Notes: generated from the sequence alone by a model not told the origin. DNA of 64,000 nucleotides from Pseudomonas tritici (GCF_014268275.3 NZ_CP077084.1:6134501-6198500); one strand, 5' to 3'; counted from the stretch's first letter, positions 44,691-54,130 are shown. Program-made: numbers and translations.

Positions 44691-44709
44691 ATTAAGCTTT
44701 TGGCTTAAT
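44691..44709 (-). promoter_or_regulatory. Hairpin in the rho leader
   Basis: ATTAAGC-TTTTG-GCTTAAT, a 7-bp stem 35 bp upstream of the rho start, next to a C-rich stretch on the mRNA strand (CCCCCCTCC at 44680-44688). C-rich unstructured RNA is what Rho binds, so the leader may help Rho limit its own synthesis. Confidence 0.45.
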
Positions 44710-44852
44710 GAGGCCGCGCCGCAGAGAAGGCGACAGGATCGCGTACTAATCGAAAAGGAATGCGTCGGCGACGGCTTGCAGGGGGCAGTGGAGAAACCAG
44801 TGCGGGGCCGAATGTACCACCTGAATTTCGGAGCGTCTAGCCCTGTTTTACG

Positions 44853-44882
44853 AAAAAGCCCCGCGATTTGCGGGGCTTTTTT
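44853..44882 (-). terminator. Rho-independent terminator of trxA
   Basis: AAAAAGCCCCGC-GATTT-GCGGGGCTTTTTT, 8 bp past the trxA stop. The A and T runs make it able to work in both directions. Confidence 0.92.
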
Positions 44883-44890
44883 GACGACGC

Positions 44891-45220
44891 TTAGATGTTC
44901 GCGTCGAGGAAAGCTTGCAGCTGAGACTTCGACAGCGCGCCTACTTTAGTGGCTTCGACGTTGCCGTTCTTGAACAGCATCAGGGTCGGAATACCACGCA
45001 CGCCGTGCTTGGCCGGGGTTTCCTGGTTGTCGTCGATGTTCAGCTTGGCAATGGTCAGCTTGCCTTCGTAAGTGGTTGCAATGTCGTCCAGGACTGGAGC
45101 GATCATTTTGCAAGGGCCGCACCACTCAGCCCAGTAGTCAACCAGCACCGGGCCTTGAGCCTTGAGTACTTCGGCCTCAAAGGTCGCGTCGGTGACGTGC
45201 TTGATAAGATCGTTGCTCAT
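44891..45220 (-). CDS. trxA: Thioredoxin 1
   Basis: This 109-aa protein ([14 protein letters not shown]) has the active site WCGPC at 33-37 and the cis-Pro loop RGIPTLMLF. It reduces cytoplasmic disulfides, including those of ribonucleotide reductase. The ATG at 45220 follows GGAGACATCC. It is adjacent to rho, as in E. coli and P. aeruginosa. Confidence 0.97.
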   Translation of the reverse strand: MSNDLIKHVTDATFEAEVLKAQGPVLVDYWAEWCGPCKMIAPVLDDIATTYEGKLTIAKLNIDDNQETPAKHGVRGIPTLMLFKNGNVEATKVGALSKSQLQAFLDANI

Positions 45221-45341
45221 GGATGTCTCCGGATTGTAAGCAAAAAAAACGTGGCCCATCATAGCCGCCCTTCCCCCGTTCAGGAAGCCGCCTCTGATTG
45301 AGTCTTGCTATGGTGCCGCATGAGTTTGGGTATCGCCCCAC

Positions 45342-46037
45342 TCAGGGGGTTACGGGAGTCACGAAAGCGATACCCGTGCGCAACGCCGCATTGCGCACGT
45401 GTTCCTGCATGGTTTTCTGCGCCGCCGCACTGGCGCGCCGGGCCAGGGCACGCACTATCCTGCGGTGCTCCTGCCAGGTTTCCATGGCCCGCTCCGGCCG
45501 GATGAACGGTAGTTTCTGGCTCTCCAGGAACACTTCGGCACTCGCACTCAAAATACTCACCATCGCCTGATTACCACTGGCCAGCAGGATGCGTTGGTGA
45601 AATTCGAAGTCCAGCCTGGCAGCCGCCTCGAAGTCGCCGGCCTTGAGCACCTTGCGCATGGCCTCGACGTTGTCCTCCAGGCTGTCCAGCTCATCGAGGG
45701 TCAAGGTCACCGCCGCCAACCCCGCTGCAAAGCCTTCAAGGGCGTAGCGCAACTGGAAGATATCCAGCGGCGTGGCCTGTGCCGCGAACGGCCAGGCAAA
45801 CCCCGGCGACTCGTCAGCAGCCTGTACAAACACGCCCTTGCCCGGCTGCACATTGACCACGCCCAAGGCGCTCAGGGACGACAACGCCTCGCGCAACGAC
45901 GCCCGGCTCACGCCCAACTGCAGCGCAAGATCGCGCTGGGACGGCAAGGCATCGCCCGGCCCGAAGCCTTGCTCCTTGATCAGTTTGCGGATGGCCTGCA
46001 GGGCCGCTTCCGGTACGGCTTGGGCGATGGAATTCAT
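45342..46037 (-). CDS. FadR/GntR-family transcriptional regulator (FCD domain)
   Basis: This 231-aa protein has a winged helix at about 10-75 (FGPGDALPSQRDLALQLGVSRASLREALSSL; GVVNVQPGKGVFV). An all-helical FCD domain follows, with LDFEFHQRILLASGNQAM carrying family metal/ligand residues. It is divergent from the amino-acid ABC operon at 46293 and probably controls it. The start at 46037 is the first ATG with family similarity; it has no strong SD. Confidence 0.9.
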   Translation of the reverse strand: MNSIAQAVPEAALQAIRKLIKEQGFGPGDALPSQRDLALQLGVSRASLREALSSLSALGVVNVQPGKGVFVQAADESPGFAWPFAAQATPLDIFQLRYALEGFAAGLAAVTLTLDELDSLEDNVEAMRKVLKAGDFEAAARLDFEFHQRILLASGNQAMVSILSASAEVFLESQKLPFIRPERAMETWQEHRRIVRALARRASAAAQKTMQEHVRNAALRTGIAFVTPVTP

Positions 46038-46292
46038 AGAAAACTCAATGTTCCAGTCAACTGAGCGGCTAGTTGTAAAGCTATTCGGGGCGGGCGGCAA
46101 GCCACGCCCCAAAGGGGCTCGCCAGGTTTTACCGGCGCTCGAAAAGGGTGCGAAACGCCGAGTCACTGTTCAGACCAGTAAGACCACGGAAGCTCAACAA
46201 ATCCCGGCCTCGCAGACGATTCCAGAGGTAATGGCATGGGCTGTGCACTGAGCAAATCCAGAAAATTCCTTCGCCCTTCTCGGAGAGTTGCC

Positions 46293-47078
46293 ATGACCAA
46301 GCGCTACAGCGCCCTGCTTACTGCCCTGTTTGCCAGCCTGATGCTGAGCCAGGCACCCGCCCAGGCCAATGGTCTGGACGACATCGTTGCCCGTGGCACC
46401 CTCAAGGTCGCCGTGCCCCAGGACTTCCCGCCGTTCGGCTCGGTCGGCCCCGACATGAAGCCGCGTGGCCTGGACATCGACACCGCCAAGCTGCTGGCCG
46501 ACCAACTCAAGGTCAAGCTGGAACTGACCCCGGTCAACAGCACCAACCGTATCCCGTTCCTCACCACCGGTAAGGTCGACCTGGTGATTTCCAGCCTGGG
46601 TAAAAACGCCGAGCGCGAAAAGGTCATCGACTTCTCCAAGGCCTACGCACCGTTCTACCTGGCTGTGTTCGGTCCGCCTGATGCCGCCGTCAGTACCCTG
46701 GACGATCTCAAGGGCAAGACCATCAGCGTGACCCGTGGCGCTATCGAAGACATCGAGCTGACTGCCGTCGCGCCCAAAGAGGCGACCATCAAGCGCTTCG
46801 AAGACAACAACTCGACCATCGCCGCCTACCTGGCCGGCCAGGTCGACCTGATCGCCAGCGGCAACGTGGTGATGGTGGCGATCAGCGAACGCAACCCGAA
46901 ACGCGTGCCTGCACTGAAAGTGAAGCTCAAGGACTCGCCGGTGTACGTGGGCGTGAACAAGAACGAGCCGGCGCTGCTGGAGAAGGTCAACCAGATCCTG
47001 GTCGCTGCTAAAGCCGATGGCAGCCTGGAAAAGAACGCGATGCAGTGGCTCAAAGAACCATTGCCTGCCGACCTCTAA
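46293..47078 (+). CDS. Amino-acid ABC transporter periplasmic binding protein
   Basis: This 261-aa type II binding protein has a signal peptide (MTKRYSALLTALFASLMLSQAPAQA). The fold begins TLKVAVPQDFPPFG, with GLDIDTAKLLADQL and the signature DLVISSLGKNAEREKVIDFSKAY. It belongs to the polar amino-acid (HisJ/ArtJ/GlnH-like) group. It is the first gene of a four-gene operon: binding protein, two permeases, ATPase. The ligand is not readable from sequence. SD CGGAGAG. Confidence 0.93.
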   Translation: MTKRYSALLTALFASLMLSQAPAQANGLDDIVARGTLKVAVPQDFPPFGSVGPDMKPRGLDIDTAKLLADQLKVKLELTPVNSTNRIPFLTTGKVDLVISSLGKNAEREKVIDFSKAYAPFYLAVFGPPDAAVSTLDDLKGKTISVTRGAIEDIELTAVAPKEATIKRFEDNNSTIAAYLAGQVDLIASGNVVMVAISERNPKRVPALKVKLKDSPVYVGVNKNEPALLEKVNQILVAAKADGSLEKNAMQWLKEPLPADL

Positions 47079-47093
47079 AAGCGGAGCTGATTC

Positions 47094-47762
47094 ATGGCGT
47101 ATCAATTCGACTTTTTGCCGGTGCTGGCCAATACCGACCTGCTGTTGCGCGGTGCGCTGTTCACCCTTGAACTGACAGCCATTGGCGCGATTCTCGGCGT
47201 AGCGTTGGGCACCGTAGGCGCGGTGGTGCGGGCCTGGAAGATCCAGCCGTTTGCGTGGTTCTTCGGTGTGTACGTCGAGTTGATCCGCAACACGCCGTTC
47301 CTGGTGCAGTTGTTCTTCATCTTCTTCGGCCTGCCGTCCCTGGGACTGAAGATCACCGAATGGCAAGCCGCCGTACTGGCGATGGTGATCAACCTGGGGG
47401 CCTATTCCACCGAGATCATCCGCGCCGGCATCCAGGCGATTCCACGCGGGCAGTTGGAAGCTGCCGCAGCGCTGGCGATGACACGCTTCGAAGCGTTCCG
47501 CCACGTGGTGCTGCTGCCGGCGCTGGGCAAGGTGTGGCCGGCCCTGAGCAGCCAGATCATCATTGTGATGCTCGGTTCGGCAGTGTGTTCACAGATCGCC
47601 ACTGAAGAGCTGAGCTTCGCCGCCAACTTTATCCAGTCGCGCAATTTCCGCGCTTTTGAAACCTATGCCCTGACCACCTTGGTGTACCTGTGCATGGCGC
47701 TGATGATTCGCCAGTTGCTCAACTGGATCGGCCGCCGGTTTGTGATGAGGAACAGCCGATGA
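47094..47762 (+). CDS. Amino-acid ABC transporter permease
   Basis: This 222-aa HisM/HisQ-type protein has about five membrane helices. It has the family loop YVELIRNTPFLVQLFFIFFGLP and the EAA loop LEAAAALAMTRFEAFRHVVLLPALG. It forms the transmembrane pore with the next gene, whose ATG overlaps this stop (ATGA). SD CGGAGCTG. Confidence 0.94.
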   Translation: MAYQFDFLPVLANTDLLLRGALFTLELTAIGAILGVALGTVGAVVRAWKIQPFAWFFGVYVELIRNTPFLVQLFFIFFGLPSLGLKITEWQAAVLAMVINLGAYSTEIIRAGIQAIPRGQLEAAAALAMTRFEAFRHVVLLPALGKVWPALSSQIIIVMLGSAVCSQIATEELSFAANFIQSRNFRAFETYALTTLVYLCMALMIRQLLNWIGRRFVMRNSR

Positions 47763-48409
47763 GTGATTTCTCTTTCTGGGACATCGTGCGCAACCTGCTC
47801 ACGGGCCTGCAATGGACGCTGTTGCTGTCGCTGGTGGCGTTTGTGGGTGGCGGCGTGATCGGCTTGCTGGTGATGACCATGCGCATCAGCCGCAAGGCGT
47901 TCCCGCGCAACGTTGCGCGCACCTATATCGAACTGTTCCAGGGCACGCCGCTGCTGATGCAGTTGTTCCTGGTGTTTTTCGGCGTTGCTCTGCTGGGTGT
48001 GGATATCTCGCCCTGGCTCGCGGCGGCAATCGCCCTGACCTTGTTTACCAGCGCCTACCTGGCTGAAATCTGGCGCGGCTGCGTCGACTCCATCGCCCAC
48101 GGGCAATGGGAAGCGTCGGCCAGCCTGGCGCTCAACCCGCTTGAACAACTGCGCTACGTGATCCTGCCCCAAGCCCTGCGCATCGCCGTGGCGCCCACCG
48201 TGGGCTTCTCGGTGCAGGTGGTCAAAGGCACCGCCGTGACCTCGATCATCGGCTTTACCGAACTGACCAAGACCGGCGGCATGCTCGCCAATGCCACCTT
48301 CGAGCCCTTCATGGTCTACGGCCTGGTAGCGCTTGGTTACTTTTTGCTCTGCTACCCCCTATCCCTCAGTGCGCGCTACCTGGAAAGGAGACTGCATGCC
48401 TCTGCTTAG
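47759..48409 (+). CDS. Amino-acid ABC transporter permease
   Basis: This 216-aa second HisM/HisQ-type permease (MSDFSFWDIVRNLLTGLQWTLLLSL) has TYIELFQGTPLLMQLFLVFFG and the EAA loop EASASLALNPLEQLRYVILPQALR. It overlaps the previous gene by 4 bp and the next by 14 bp, so all are translated together. Confidence 0.94.
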   Translation: MSDFSFWDIVRNLLTGLQWTLLLSLVAFVGGGVIGLLVMTMRISRKAFPRNVARTYIELFQGTPLLMQLFLVFFGVALLGVDISPWLAAAIALTLFTSAYLAEIWRGCVDSIAHGQWEASASLALNPLEQLRYVILPQALRIAVAPTVGFSVQVVKGTAVTSIIGFTELTKTGGMLANATFEPFMVYGLVALGYFLLCYPLSLSARYLERRLHASA

Positions 48410-49127
48410 AATTTCCGCCCTGCATAAGTATTACGGCGATCACCACGTACTCAAGGGCATCGACCTGACCGTTGAAGAAGGCCAGGTGGTGGCGATCATC
48501 GGTCGCAGCGGCTCGGGTAAATCCACACTACTGCGCACCCTCAACGGCCTGGAATCGATCAACGACGGCGTGATTGAAGTCGACGGCGAATACCTCGACG
48601 CCGCCCGCGCTGACCTGCGCAGCCTGCGGCAGAAAGTCGGCATGGTGTTCCAGCAGTTCAACCTGTTCCCGCACCTGACCGTCGGCGAAAACGTGATGCT
48701 CGCGCCGCAAGTCGTCCAAAAAGTGCCCAAGGCCAAGGCTGCGCTGCTGGCCAAGCAAATGCTGGAGCGCGTCGGGCTGGGGGAGAAATTCGACGCCTTC
48801 CCCGATCGCCTGTCCGGCGGACAGCAGCAACGTGTGGCGATTGCCCGCGCACTGGCGATGTCGCCCAAGGTGCTGCTGTGCGATGAAATCACCTCGGCCC
48901 TCGACCCAGAACTGGTCAATGAGGTGCTCAGTGTGGTGCGCCAACTGGCCAAGGACGGCATGACCCTGATCATGGTGACCCACGAGATGCGCTTTGCGCG
49001 GGAAGTCGGCGACAAGCTGGTGTTCATGCACCAGGGCAAGGTGCATGAAGTGGGTGACCCAAAGCAGCTGTTCGCCAACCCGCAAACTGCCGAACTGGCC
49101 AACTTCATCGGCTCTACGGAACAGTAG
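48396..49127 (+). CDS. Amino-acid ABC transporter ATP-binding protein
   Basis: This 243-aa ABC ATPase has Walker A GRSGSGKST near 37-45, Q-loop VFQQFNLFPHLTV (typical of the polar amino-acid importers), signature LSGGQQQR, Walker B VLLCDEITSALDPE and H-loop MVTHEMRFA. The SD GGAAAGGAG lies within the upstream permease. Its 3' end overlaps the convergent fimbrial gene by 14 bp. Confidence 0.95.
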   Translation: MPLLRISALHKYYGDHHVLKGIDLTVEEGQVVAIIGRSGSGKSTLLRTLNGLESINDGVIEVDGEYLDAARADLRSLRQKVGMVFQQFNLFPHLTVGENVMLAPQVVQKVPKAKAALLAKQMLERVGLGEKFDAFPDRLSGGQQQRVAIARALAMSPKVLLCDEITSALDPELVNEVLSVVRQLAKDGMTLIMVTHEMRFAREVGDKLVFMHQGKVHEVGDPKQLFANPQTAELANFIGSTEQ

Positions 49128-49698
49128 GACTGACCAGTACGAATTGGCCATGCCCCTCCAGCAGCACCTCCCGGCGCACCGAGAGGGCATCGGCGGGCAA
49201 GTGAACCTCAACCTCTACCTGGGCCGTCAACCGGCGGCCCATCATTGGCACACCGGCTGCGCTCGCAACCAATGTGCGGCCAGGTAACAGCCGCCCGTCA
49301 GCCGTTTCATCGGTTTGCCACGCCACCGGCCTGCCGTCGACCTGAGCCCGCCTCAGGCTCAACATGAAGCGTCCTTGTCGGCCAAACTGAAAACCCTGGG
49401 CATCGGCAGGCGCACCACTGAAGCGCAATGCCATTGCCGCCGGGTTGGCGCAGAGCACGCTTAGGTGCAGCGTACGCTGCGTATCCAGCCTCAGCGTCGA
49501 GCGACCGGACGACGTTTGCGAGGGACGAATTACCCCGTAATCGACCCGGGGCTCGCTCAAGGTCATCCGGCAGTCTTCAGCCCGCGCCTGGTTCACCAGC
49601 AGGGCGACTACCACCAGACACACGCCAGCGGCACGCGGGCCGTACATCCGTTCAGCGAACATGGCATACCACGGGTGCGGTGTCGTAGAGTTGGTCAT
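49114..49698 (-). CDS. DUF1120-like fimbrial minor (tip) subunit
   Basis: This 194-aa secreted protein has a hydrophobic signal segment ending LLVNQARA. The mature part starts EDCRMTLSEPRVDYGVIRPSQ, then LHLSVLCANP. The two cysteines and the DYG-I-P-S block match the subunit encoded at 53008. As the last gene after the usher it is probably the tip or a minor subunit. Start is uncertain: ATGs at 49698, 49662 and 49647 are in frame, and the first overlaps the usher by 47 bp. The last would give a tidier 23-residue signal. Confidence 0.75.
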   Translation of the reverse strand: MTNSTTPHPWYAMFAERMYGPRAAGVCLVVVALLVNQARAEDCRMTLSEPRVDYGVIRPSQTSSGRSTLRLDTQRTLHLSVLCANPAAMALRFSGAPADAQGFQFGRQGRFMLSLRRAQVDGRPVAWQTDETADGRLLPGRTLVASAAGVPMMGRRLTAQVEVEVHLPADALSVRREVLLEGHGQFVLVSPTVP

Positions 49699-52186
49699 CG
49701 TCAGGCTCTTGCTCCGGGTTGACTTGCAGCAGGCAGGATTGCGAATCCGGCAATGAAACCTTCAGGGTTTGCGGCCCATCAATGTTGCTGAGGAAAATCA
49801 TGCCCTCACCCACCACGCTGGTTACAAAGTTGTTGTCCTGGCCAAACACAGCAGCCCCTTGAGGCAAGGGCCGACCTTGTTCATCCTGAGCTTCAAGCAA
49901 CAGGCGACGGACTTTCACCACATCAAAGTTGAGGATGTTGACTGAGCCACGACCAGCGGCGAGCACCTTGGTCCCGTTCTTCAAGTCGACGCGCTTGGGC
50001 AGCGACTGGGTCTGTACCTGCAGATGGTTGTTGCTGTAGGCCTGCAGCCCGGGGATCACCGCCTGGCCGCTGAAATCCGTCCATACCGGCCCTTGGGCCG
50101 TGGAGACCTTGGCCTTAGCAATATCGCCCACCGAGACGATGCCAAACGTGTCCTGCACTGCATACGGCGAGAACGTCACGCCGTGTTCATGAGCGACGAT
50201 GCCGCCTTGCAGTTGCCCGGAATAGCTGGTGCTTGACGGATCACGGCTGGCACCGAGGCTCACGCGGGTATAAAGCGGCAATACGTCCACCCGGCCGCGC
50301 ACGCTCTGCTCCCGCTCGTTCACGTCTCGATCAACACCGACCTCGTAGTTCACATAGTCGTTGACCCGCTCGCTTAGAGCGGTACCCGCATCCAGTCGGT
50401 CGCCTCGACGACTGACGTAAGAACTGACTCGGCGATCACCGCCCAGGGGCACCGTGACCTGCAGCCTGAGGGAGGTGTCTTCGTCCAGCCGGTCGTCGCG
50501 TCGGCCACCCGCAACCGCGTCACGGCGTCGAGGCCTGGCCCCACCGACCTGGGCGTCGGCGATCAGCGCCACCCCCACACCGTTAAACGTATTGTTCCAC
50601 GAGGCAAAGAGGTGATCGGCGGACTGCCCGTCAAACTGCGAGCTACGCGTGAAACTGATGGAAAAACCACCCACAAACGGATCCGCCCAGCTTAAACCTG
50701 CCGTGTACTGGCGCTTGAAACGCGCATCGAAGTCGTACCCACGCGACGCCTGGCCTGCGTCCAGCACCTCCCGATAGCCTCGGCTTTGCGTAGAGGCGCT
50801 CAGGTTCATGTCGAGGTTGGCGAACAACGGGCTGCCCACAGAGAGTGTGCTGCGTGCGCCCCCTACGCCATCTTGGCCATCACGGGACAGGTTGTGGCGC
50901 ATGCCCACCGTCATTTGATGGAAAAACACACTGCTCAGTGAGCCACCTGCCGACTGATACTCGTCGGTACTCAGCAAACCGAAACCCAGTGACGCGTTCT
51001 GGCCCAGCCCCCAGGTGCCGCTGCCCATGGCAACAACGGGCGCTTCCCGGCTGTCGAAGGACGTGTCACGCACCTTGCCGACGGAAAAGTAATACCCCGG
51101 CGTAACAGGAGCCCCACCTCGAAAGGACGCAGCGGGTACGACAAAACTGCGCTTTGCGCCCCGCACGTCAATCACGCTCACATCGAGGTCGCTGGTGCTG
51201 TTGAGCAACGGTAATCCGGTGAGCCTGAACGGCCCCTCCGGTACCAGCGTGGTATGGATCAATGCACCCGACTGACGCACCTCGACCCGTGACTGGCTTT
51301 GGGCCAGCCCTTCAACCACTACCTCGCTGCTGCCCCCGCCCGCGCGTTGTTGACCATCCGGAAAAAACTGCAAGCCAGCCAGTTGTACCCCGCCAAATAT
51401 AGGGTTGTTGCTGGAAATCTGCCCGACCTGGAAAGTCGACTGCAACGCCGCGATATCACGCTGGGCGTAGGCGTCCACCTGCTCGGTTCGAGTCTGGCCA
51501 TTGTCAGAGATAAAAAACTGGCGGCTACGAACAATCCAGTTACCCAGATTGAACCCTGCCTCGGTATAGGCCGATACAAAGCGACTTGGCCCACTTCGCG
51601 AGCGGGTATCGAAACCCAACACGTCATAGTTGAAGATGGATGCCGCGCCGCCCTGAGAAAAATTCCCGGCCTCCCACTCTGGCGCGCGCAGGGACTGGGT
51701 CGGCACTACCAGGGTGACCTCATCGCTGCTCGGGCGCAGCCGTACCATGGTCGCCGGGTATTCCCCAACGAAATCATGGCAGGCCTGGTCAGGACTGATG
51801 CCTTCGCGTAGCACACGGGAGGGTGTGACCAGACCCGCCTTCGCCAGTAACGCCTCGGTGAAGCACAACTGGCCCTGGTAATCGAACCGCGCGTCCACCA
51901 ACCCCAGCGGGGTGCCATTGACCCGCAGCCCGACCACATGCACACCTTCGCGAAAGCGCGCCGCGCTGCGAAAGTATTCGGACACCTGCGGGTCGATCCC
52001 AAGGGTTGTCAACGCGGCCAGGTCAAAACCTTCTCCGAGCTCCAAGGCCGCGCTGGAGCCTGGCAACCCCCACAGCGTCGCGAGCCCCAGCAAGACCCTG
52101 GAACGCGCCTGTAATACCTTGCCAGGCGCGCTTTTGGCAGAGCGACCTGAGTGCCTGATCTTTTTCATAGGCTCGTCAGTCCGCAT
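49652..52186 (-). CDS. Fimbrial outer-membrane usher
   Basis: This 844-aa protein has an N-terminal signal region and then the usher N-domain (VVGLRVNGTPLGLVDARFDYQGQLCF), the barrel and plug segments, and the conserved middle PSRFVSAYTEAGFNLGNW and FQVGQISSNNPIFGGVQLAGLQFFPDGQ. The C-terminal domain has paired cysteines (SQSCLLQV, VVCHVR). It exports and assembles subunits delivered by the chaperone. ATG 52186 overlaps the chaperone by 11 bp; ATG 52168 (MKKIRHSG), just past the chaperone stop, is equally possible. Length is typical. Confidence 0.93.
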   Translation of the reverse strand: MRTDEPMKKIRHSGRSAKSAPGKVLQARSRVLLGLATLWGLPGSSAALELGEGFDLAALTTLGIDPQVSEYFRSAARFREGVHVVGLRVNGTPLGLVDARFDYQGQLCFTEALLAKAGLVTPSRVLREGISPDQACHDFVGEYPATMVRLRPSSDEVTLVVPTQSLRAPEWEAGNFSQGGAASIFNYDVLGFDTRSRSGPSRFVSAYTEAGFNLGNWIVRSRQFFISDNGQTRTEQVDAYAQRDIAALQSTFQVGQISSNNPIFGGVQLAGLQFFPDGQQRAGGGSSEVVVEGLAQSQSRVEVRQSGALIHTTLVPEGPFRLTGLPLLNSTSDLDVSVIDVRGAKRSFVVPAASFRGGAPVTPGYYFSVGKVRDTSFDSREAPVVAMGSGTWGLGQNASLGFGLLSTDEYQSAGGSLSSVFFHQMTVGMRHNLSRDGQDGVGGARSTLSVGSPLFANLDMNLSASTQSRGYREVLDAGQASRGYDFDARFKRQYTAGLSWADPFVGGFSISFTRSSQFDGQSADHLFASWNNTFNGVGVALIADAQVGGARPRRRDAVAGGRRDDRLDEDTSLRLQVTVPLGGDRRVSSYVSRRGDRLDAGTALSERVNDYVNYEVGVDRDVNEREQSVRGRVDVLPLYTRVSLGASRDPSSTSYSGQLQGGIVAHEHGVTFSPYAVQDTFGIVSVGDIAKAKVSTAQGPVWTDFSGQAVIPGLQAYSNNHLQVQTQSLPKRVDLKNGTKVLAAGRGSVNILNFDVVKVRRLLLEAQDEQGRPLPQGAAVFGQDNNFVTSVVGEGMIFLSNIDGPQTLKVSLPDSQSCLLQVNPEQEPDDDQLYDTAPVVCHVR

Positions 52187-52892
52187 CTGCCGTAACGGGT
52201 GCGCGGTAGCTGTCCACCGTAAACCCGTAGACCGTGGCCGGTTGAATCTCCACCGCGACCACTCCCGCCACTGAGTCGTCCGTCACGACTGTGAGCACTT
52301 CACCCGGCAGAATGTAGGTACGCGGTAACTTTCCCAGACGCGCCAGCGGATGCAGTTGGACTTCGAGTGCCATCCGCACAACGTAAGCGCTGTTGTTATA
52401 AGCCTTTATCTGGTCACCTTCGCGCTTCCAGGTGAGCAACTGCCACGGCGCATCGTGCTTGGGCAGGCCTTTGGGATGCAGGATCAACGGCAGGTTCTGG
52501 CGCAGGGTGATACCAATGGTCGCACCGCCGGGCGTGCGAGCCTGGGGGATACCTTCAAAGGAGACTCGCTTCAGGCGCTGGGTCTTGAGCGGTGCCTTCG
52601 CGGTCATGATGAAGCGTACAAGTTGAGTGTCGCCCGACTCGACCCGAGTAATGGGCGGCGTAACGATCAATAAGGATTCCAAATCTTCTGGTATGTTTTG
52701 TATGACCGAATGCAATAACGCCGCGCCAGGATCAGTGTTTTTTATATTAAGTGTCGCTTCACCGTCCTCTTCATTCAAAATCACAACTGTTGTCTCGGGT
52801 TGCATCCCGTCAGCTACTGCCATACCACACAAGCAAAGGCACACGCTTATATACCGTAGCAACGCCATCACTATTATTGAAAGAGCCTTCAC
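52176..52892 (-). CDS. Periplasmic fimbrial chaperone (PapD-like)
   Basis: This 238-aa protein has a signal peptide (about 27 residues, ending GMAVA) and two Ig-like domains. The donor strand-side sequence is LLIVTPPITRVESGDTQLVRFIM and the second domain has GITLRQNLPLILHPKGLP. It caps nascent subunits in the periplasm and hands them to the usher. Residues matching the canonical Arg-Lys anchor cannot be fixed with certainty. Confidence 0.88.
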   Translation of the reverse strand: MKALSIIVMALLRYISVCLCLCGMAVADGMQPETTVVILNEEDGEATLNIKNTDPGAALLHSVIQNIPEDLESLLIVTPPITRVESGDTQLVRFIMTAKAPLKTQRLKRVSFEGIPQARTPGGATIGITLRQNLPLILHPKGLPKHDAPWQLLTWKREGDQIKAYNNSAYVVRMALEVQLHPLARLGKLPRTYILPGEVLTVVTDDSVAGVVAVEIQPATVYGFTVDSYRAPVTADAD

Positions 52893-53007
52893 TGAGTTTC
52901 CTCACAGCCATAAAGCCAACAATTAACGAACACCCACGCAAAAACAGCCGACACTTAACAGAGACGCGTCACTGCCTGTGCATTAAGGTCGGCCGTTAAT
53001 AACGTAT

Positions 53008-53658
53008 TTAGATGTAACTCAATTCCAGAGTGGCGCGGCCGTCCAGTGTCGTATCGCGGGTCAGATCCAGATCTTGCGTGCGGTTGATAACGGCTTTCAC
53101 AGCCAGAGTGCCCGTAAGTTGGGTGATGGATGCGGGTTGCAGGCTGGAGCCGTTGCCCCACGAATATTGACTCGGCTTTTGCGCGACTTTGCCGTCACTG
53201 CGCTGCCAGGAACCTGTGGTACCAACACGCACGAGAGGGCTCAGGGCCCCGGTGGACGAGCGTAGATTCGTCAGAGTCACGGAGTAGCCACCCGTACGCT
53301 TGCCGTTGGCAAGGCCAAGCCCGAAGTTCTGCGCCTCGGTGAACCCGGAACCGAGAATCCCGGTCACCTTGCTGCCCGATTGCAGGTCAGTCAGCGCCAG
53401 GCCGAACTGGGCTGGCGTCTTGCCGCAACTGACGGACAAGGCGACAGGTTTCTCTGTTAGAGGATTGAAGTTAGTGGCGGACAGACTTCCGGAGGGAATT
53501 ATTCCGTAATCCACGATGCCGCCACCGGCGAGGCTGAGGTTGCAAGCCAACGGCTTGATCGTCCCTCGTACAATCAGTTCAGCAGCCGTTGTTGCATGAG
53601 CGCCGATACTCGCGACCAGACACAGAGTACTGACTGTCAAACCAAGCATTTTTTTCAT
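53008..53658 (-). CDS. DUF1120-like fimbrial major subunit
   Basis: This 216-aa protein has a signal peptide (MKKMLGLTVSTLCLVASIGAHA, cleavage at 22). The mature domain has two cysteines (KPLACNLSLAGG and LSVSCGK) flanking VDYGIIPSGSL, a strand-rich middle, and the C-terminal beta-strand ending TLELSYI. It is first in the operon, followed after 115 bp by the chaperone, so it is the likely major pilin. SD GACAGGATAAAC. The family is DUF1120; the structure is pilin-like. Confidence 0.85.
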   Translation of the reverse strand: MKKMLGLTVSTLCLVASIGAHATTAAELIVRGTIKPLACNLSLAGGGIVDYGIIPSGSLSATNFNPLTEKPVALSVSCGKTPAQFGLALTDLQSGSKVTGILGSGFTEAQNFGLGLANGKRTGGYSVTLTNLRSSTGALSPLVRVGTTGSWQRSDGKVAQKPSQYSWGNGSSLQPASITQLTGTLAVKAVINRTQDLDLTRDTTLDGRATLELSYI

Positions 53659-54130
53659 GTTTATCCTGTCATCTATAGTGGGCAGGTGCGTTTACGATGG
53701 GCGGGTATCCTTTACCCCTCTCTTCATCCTTTAACATATGACCACACATAAATAACACCACGGCGAAATTGCCGAGTGACAGTCTGTCGCTTTACCCCCC
53801 GAATAAAGAATGAGAGAACACGCCACTCTTCGTGGGAGGCGTAGATAGAGAAAGTGGGCCAGAATTCATCGTCGAGTAAGCTTAAGTACAAAACCAACTA
53901 GTGAATATCCAACTCAGTGTAGGCAAAATCATAAACAGCCTGAAAACAACAAACGCTTAATTACGCCTACAAAAATGAAACATCATTCGCTGCGGGCCTA
54001 GAAAACCGCCCTACATTCCCCACAAGAATTCCTTACAGACAGTCAAAGGAAAATTACCGAAGCCGTACGCGTTGGCACCAAAGGTCGATCGTGGCACGAT
54101 GGCTGGGTTATCGACCGAGACCCCCTAACC
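53659..54130. other. 472-bp intergenic region between fimbrial operon and ppx
   Basis: This is AT-rich relative to the genome, especially 53730-54060. It must hold the fimbrial promoter (leftward) and the ppx promoter (rightward). Next to ppx, GGTCGAT (54083) and ATCGACC (54110) form a long-loop inverted repeat 15 bp before the start codon. No gene is seen. The low GC is consistent with a horizontally acquired fimbrial locus. Confidence 0.5.

Noticed and set aside
54083..54116. GGTCGAT/ATCGACC inverted repeat just before ppx considered as a strong operator.
   Set aside because: The arms are only 7 bp with a 20-base loop, and it matches no known operator; kept only as a note in the intergenic entry.
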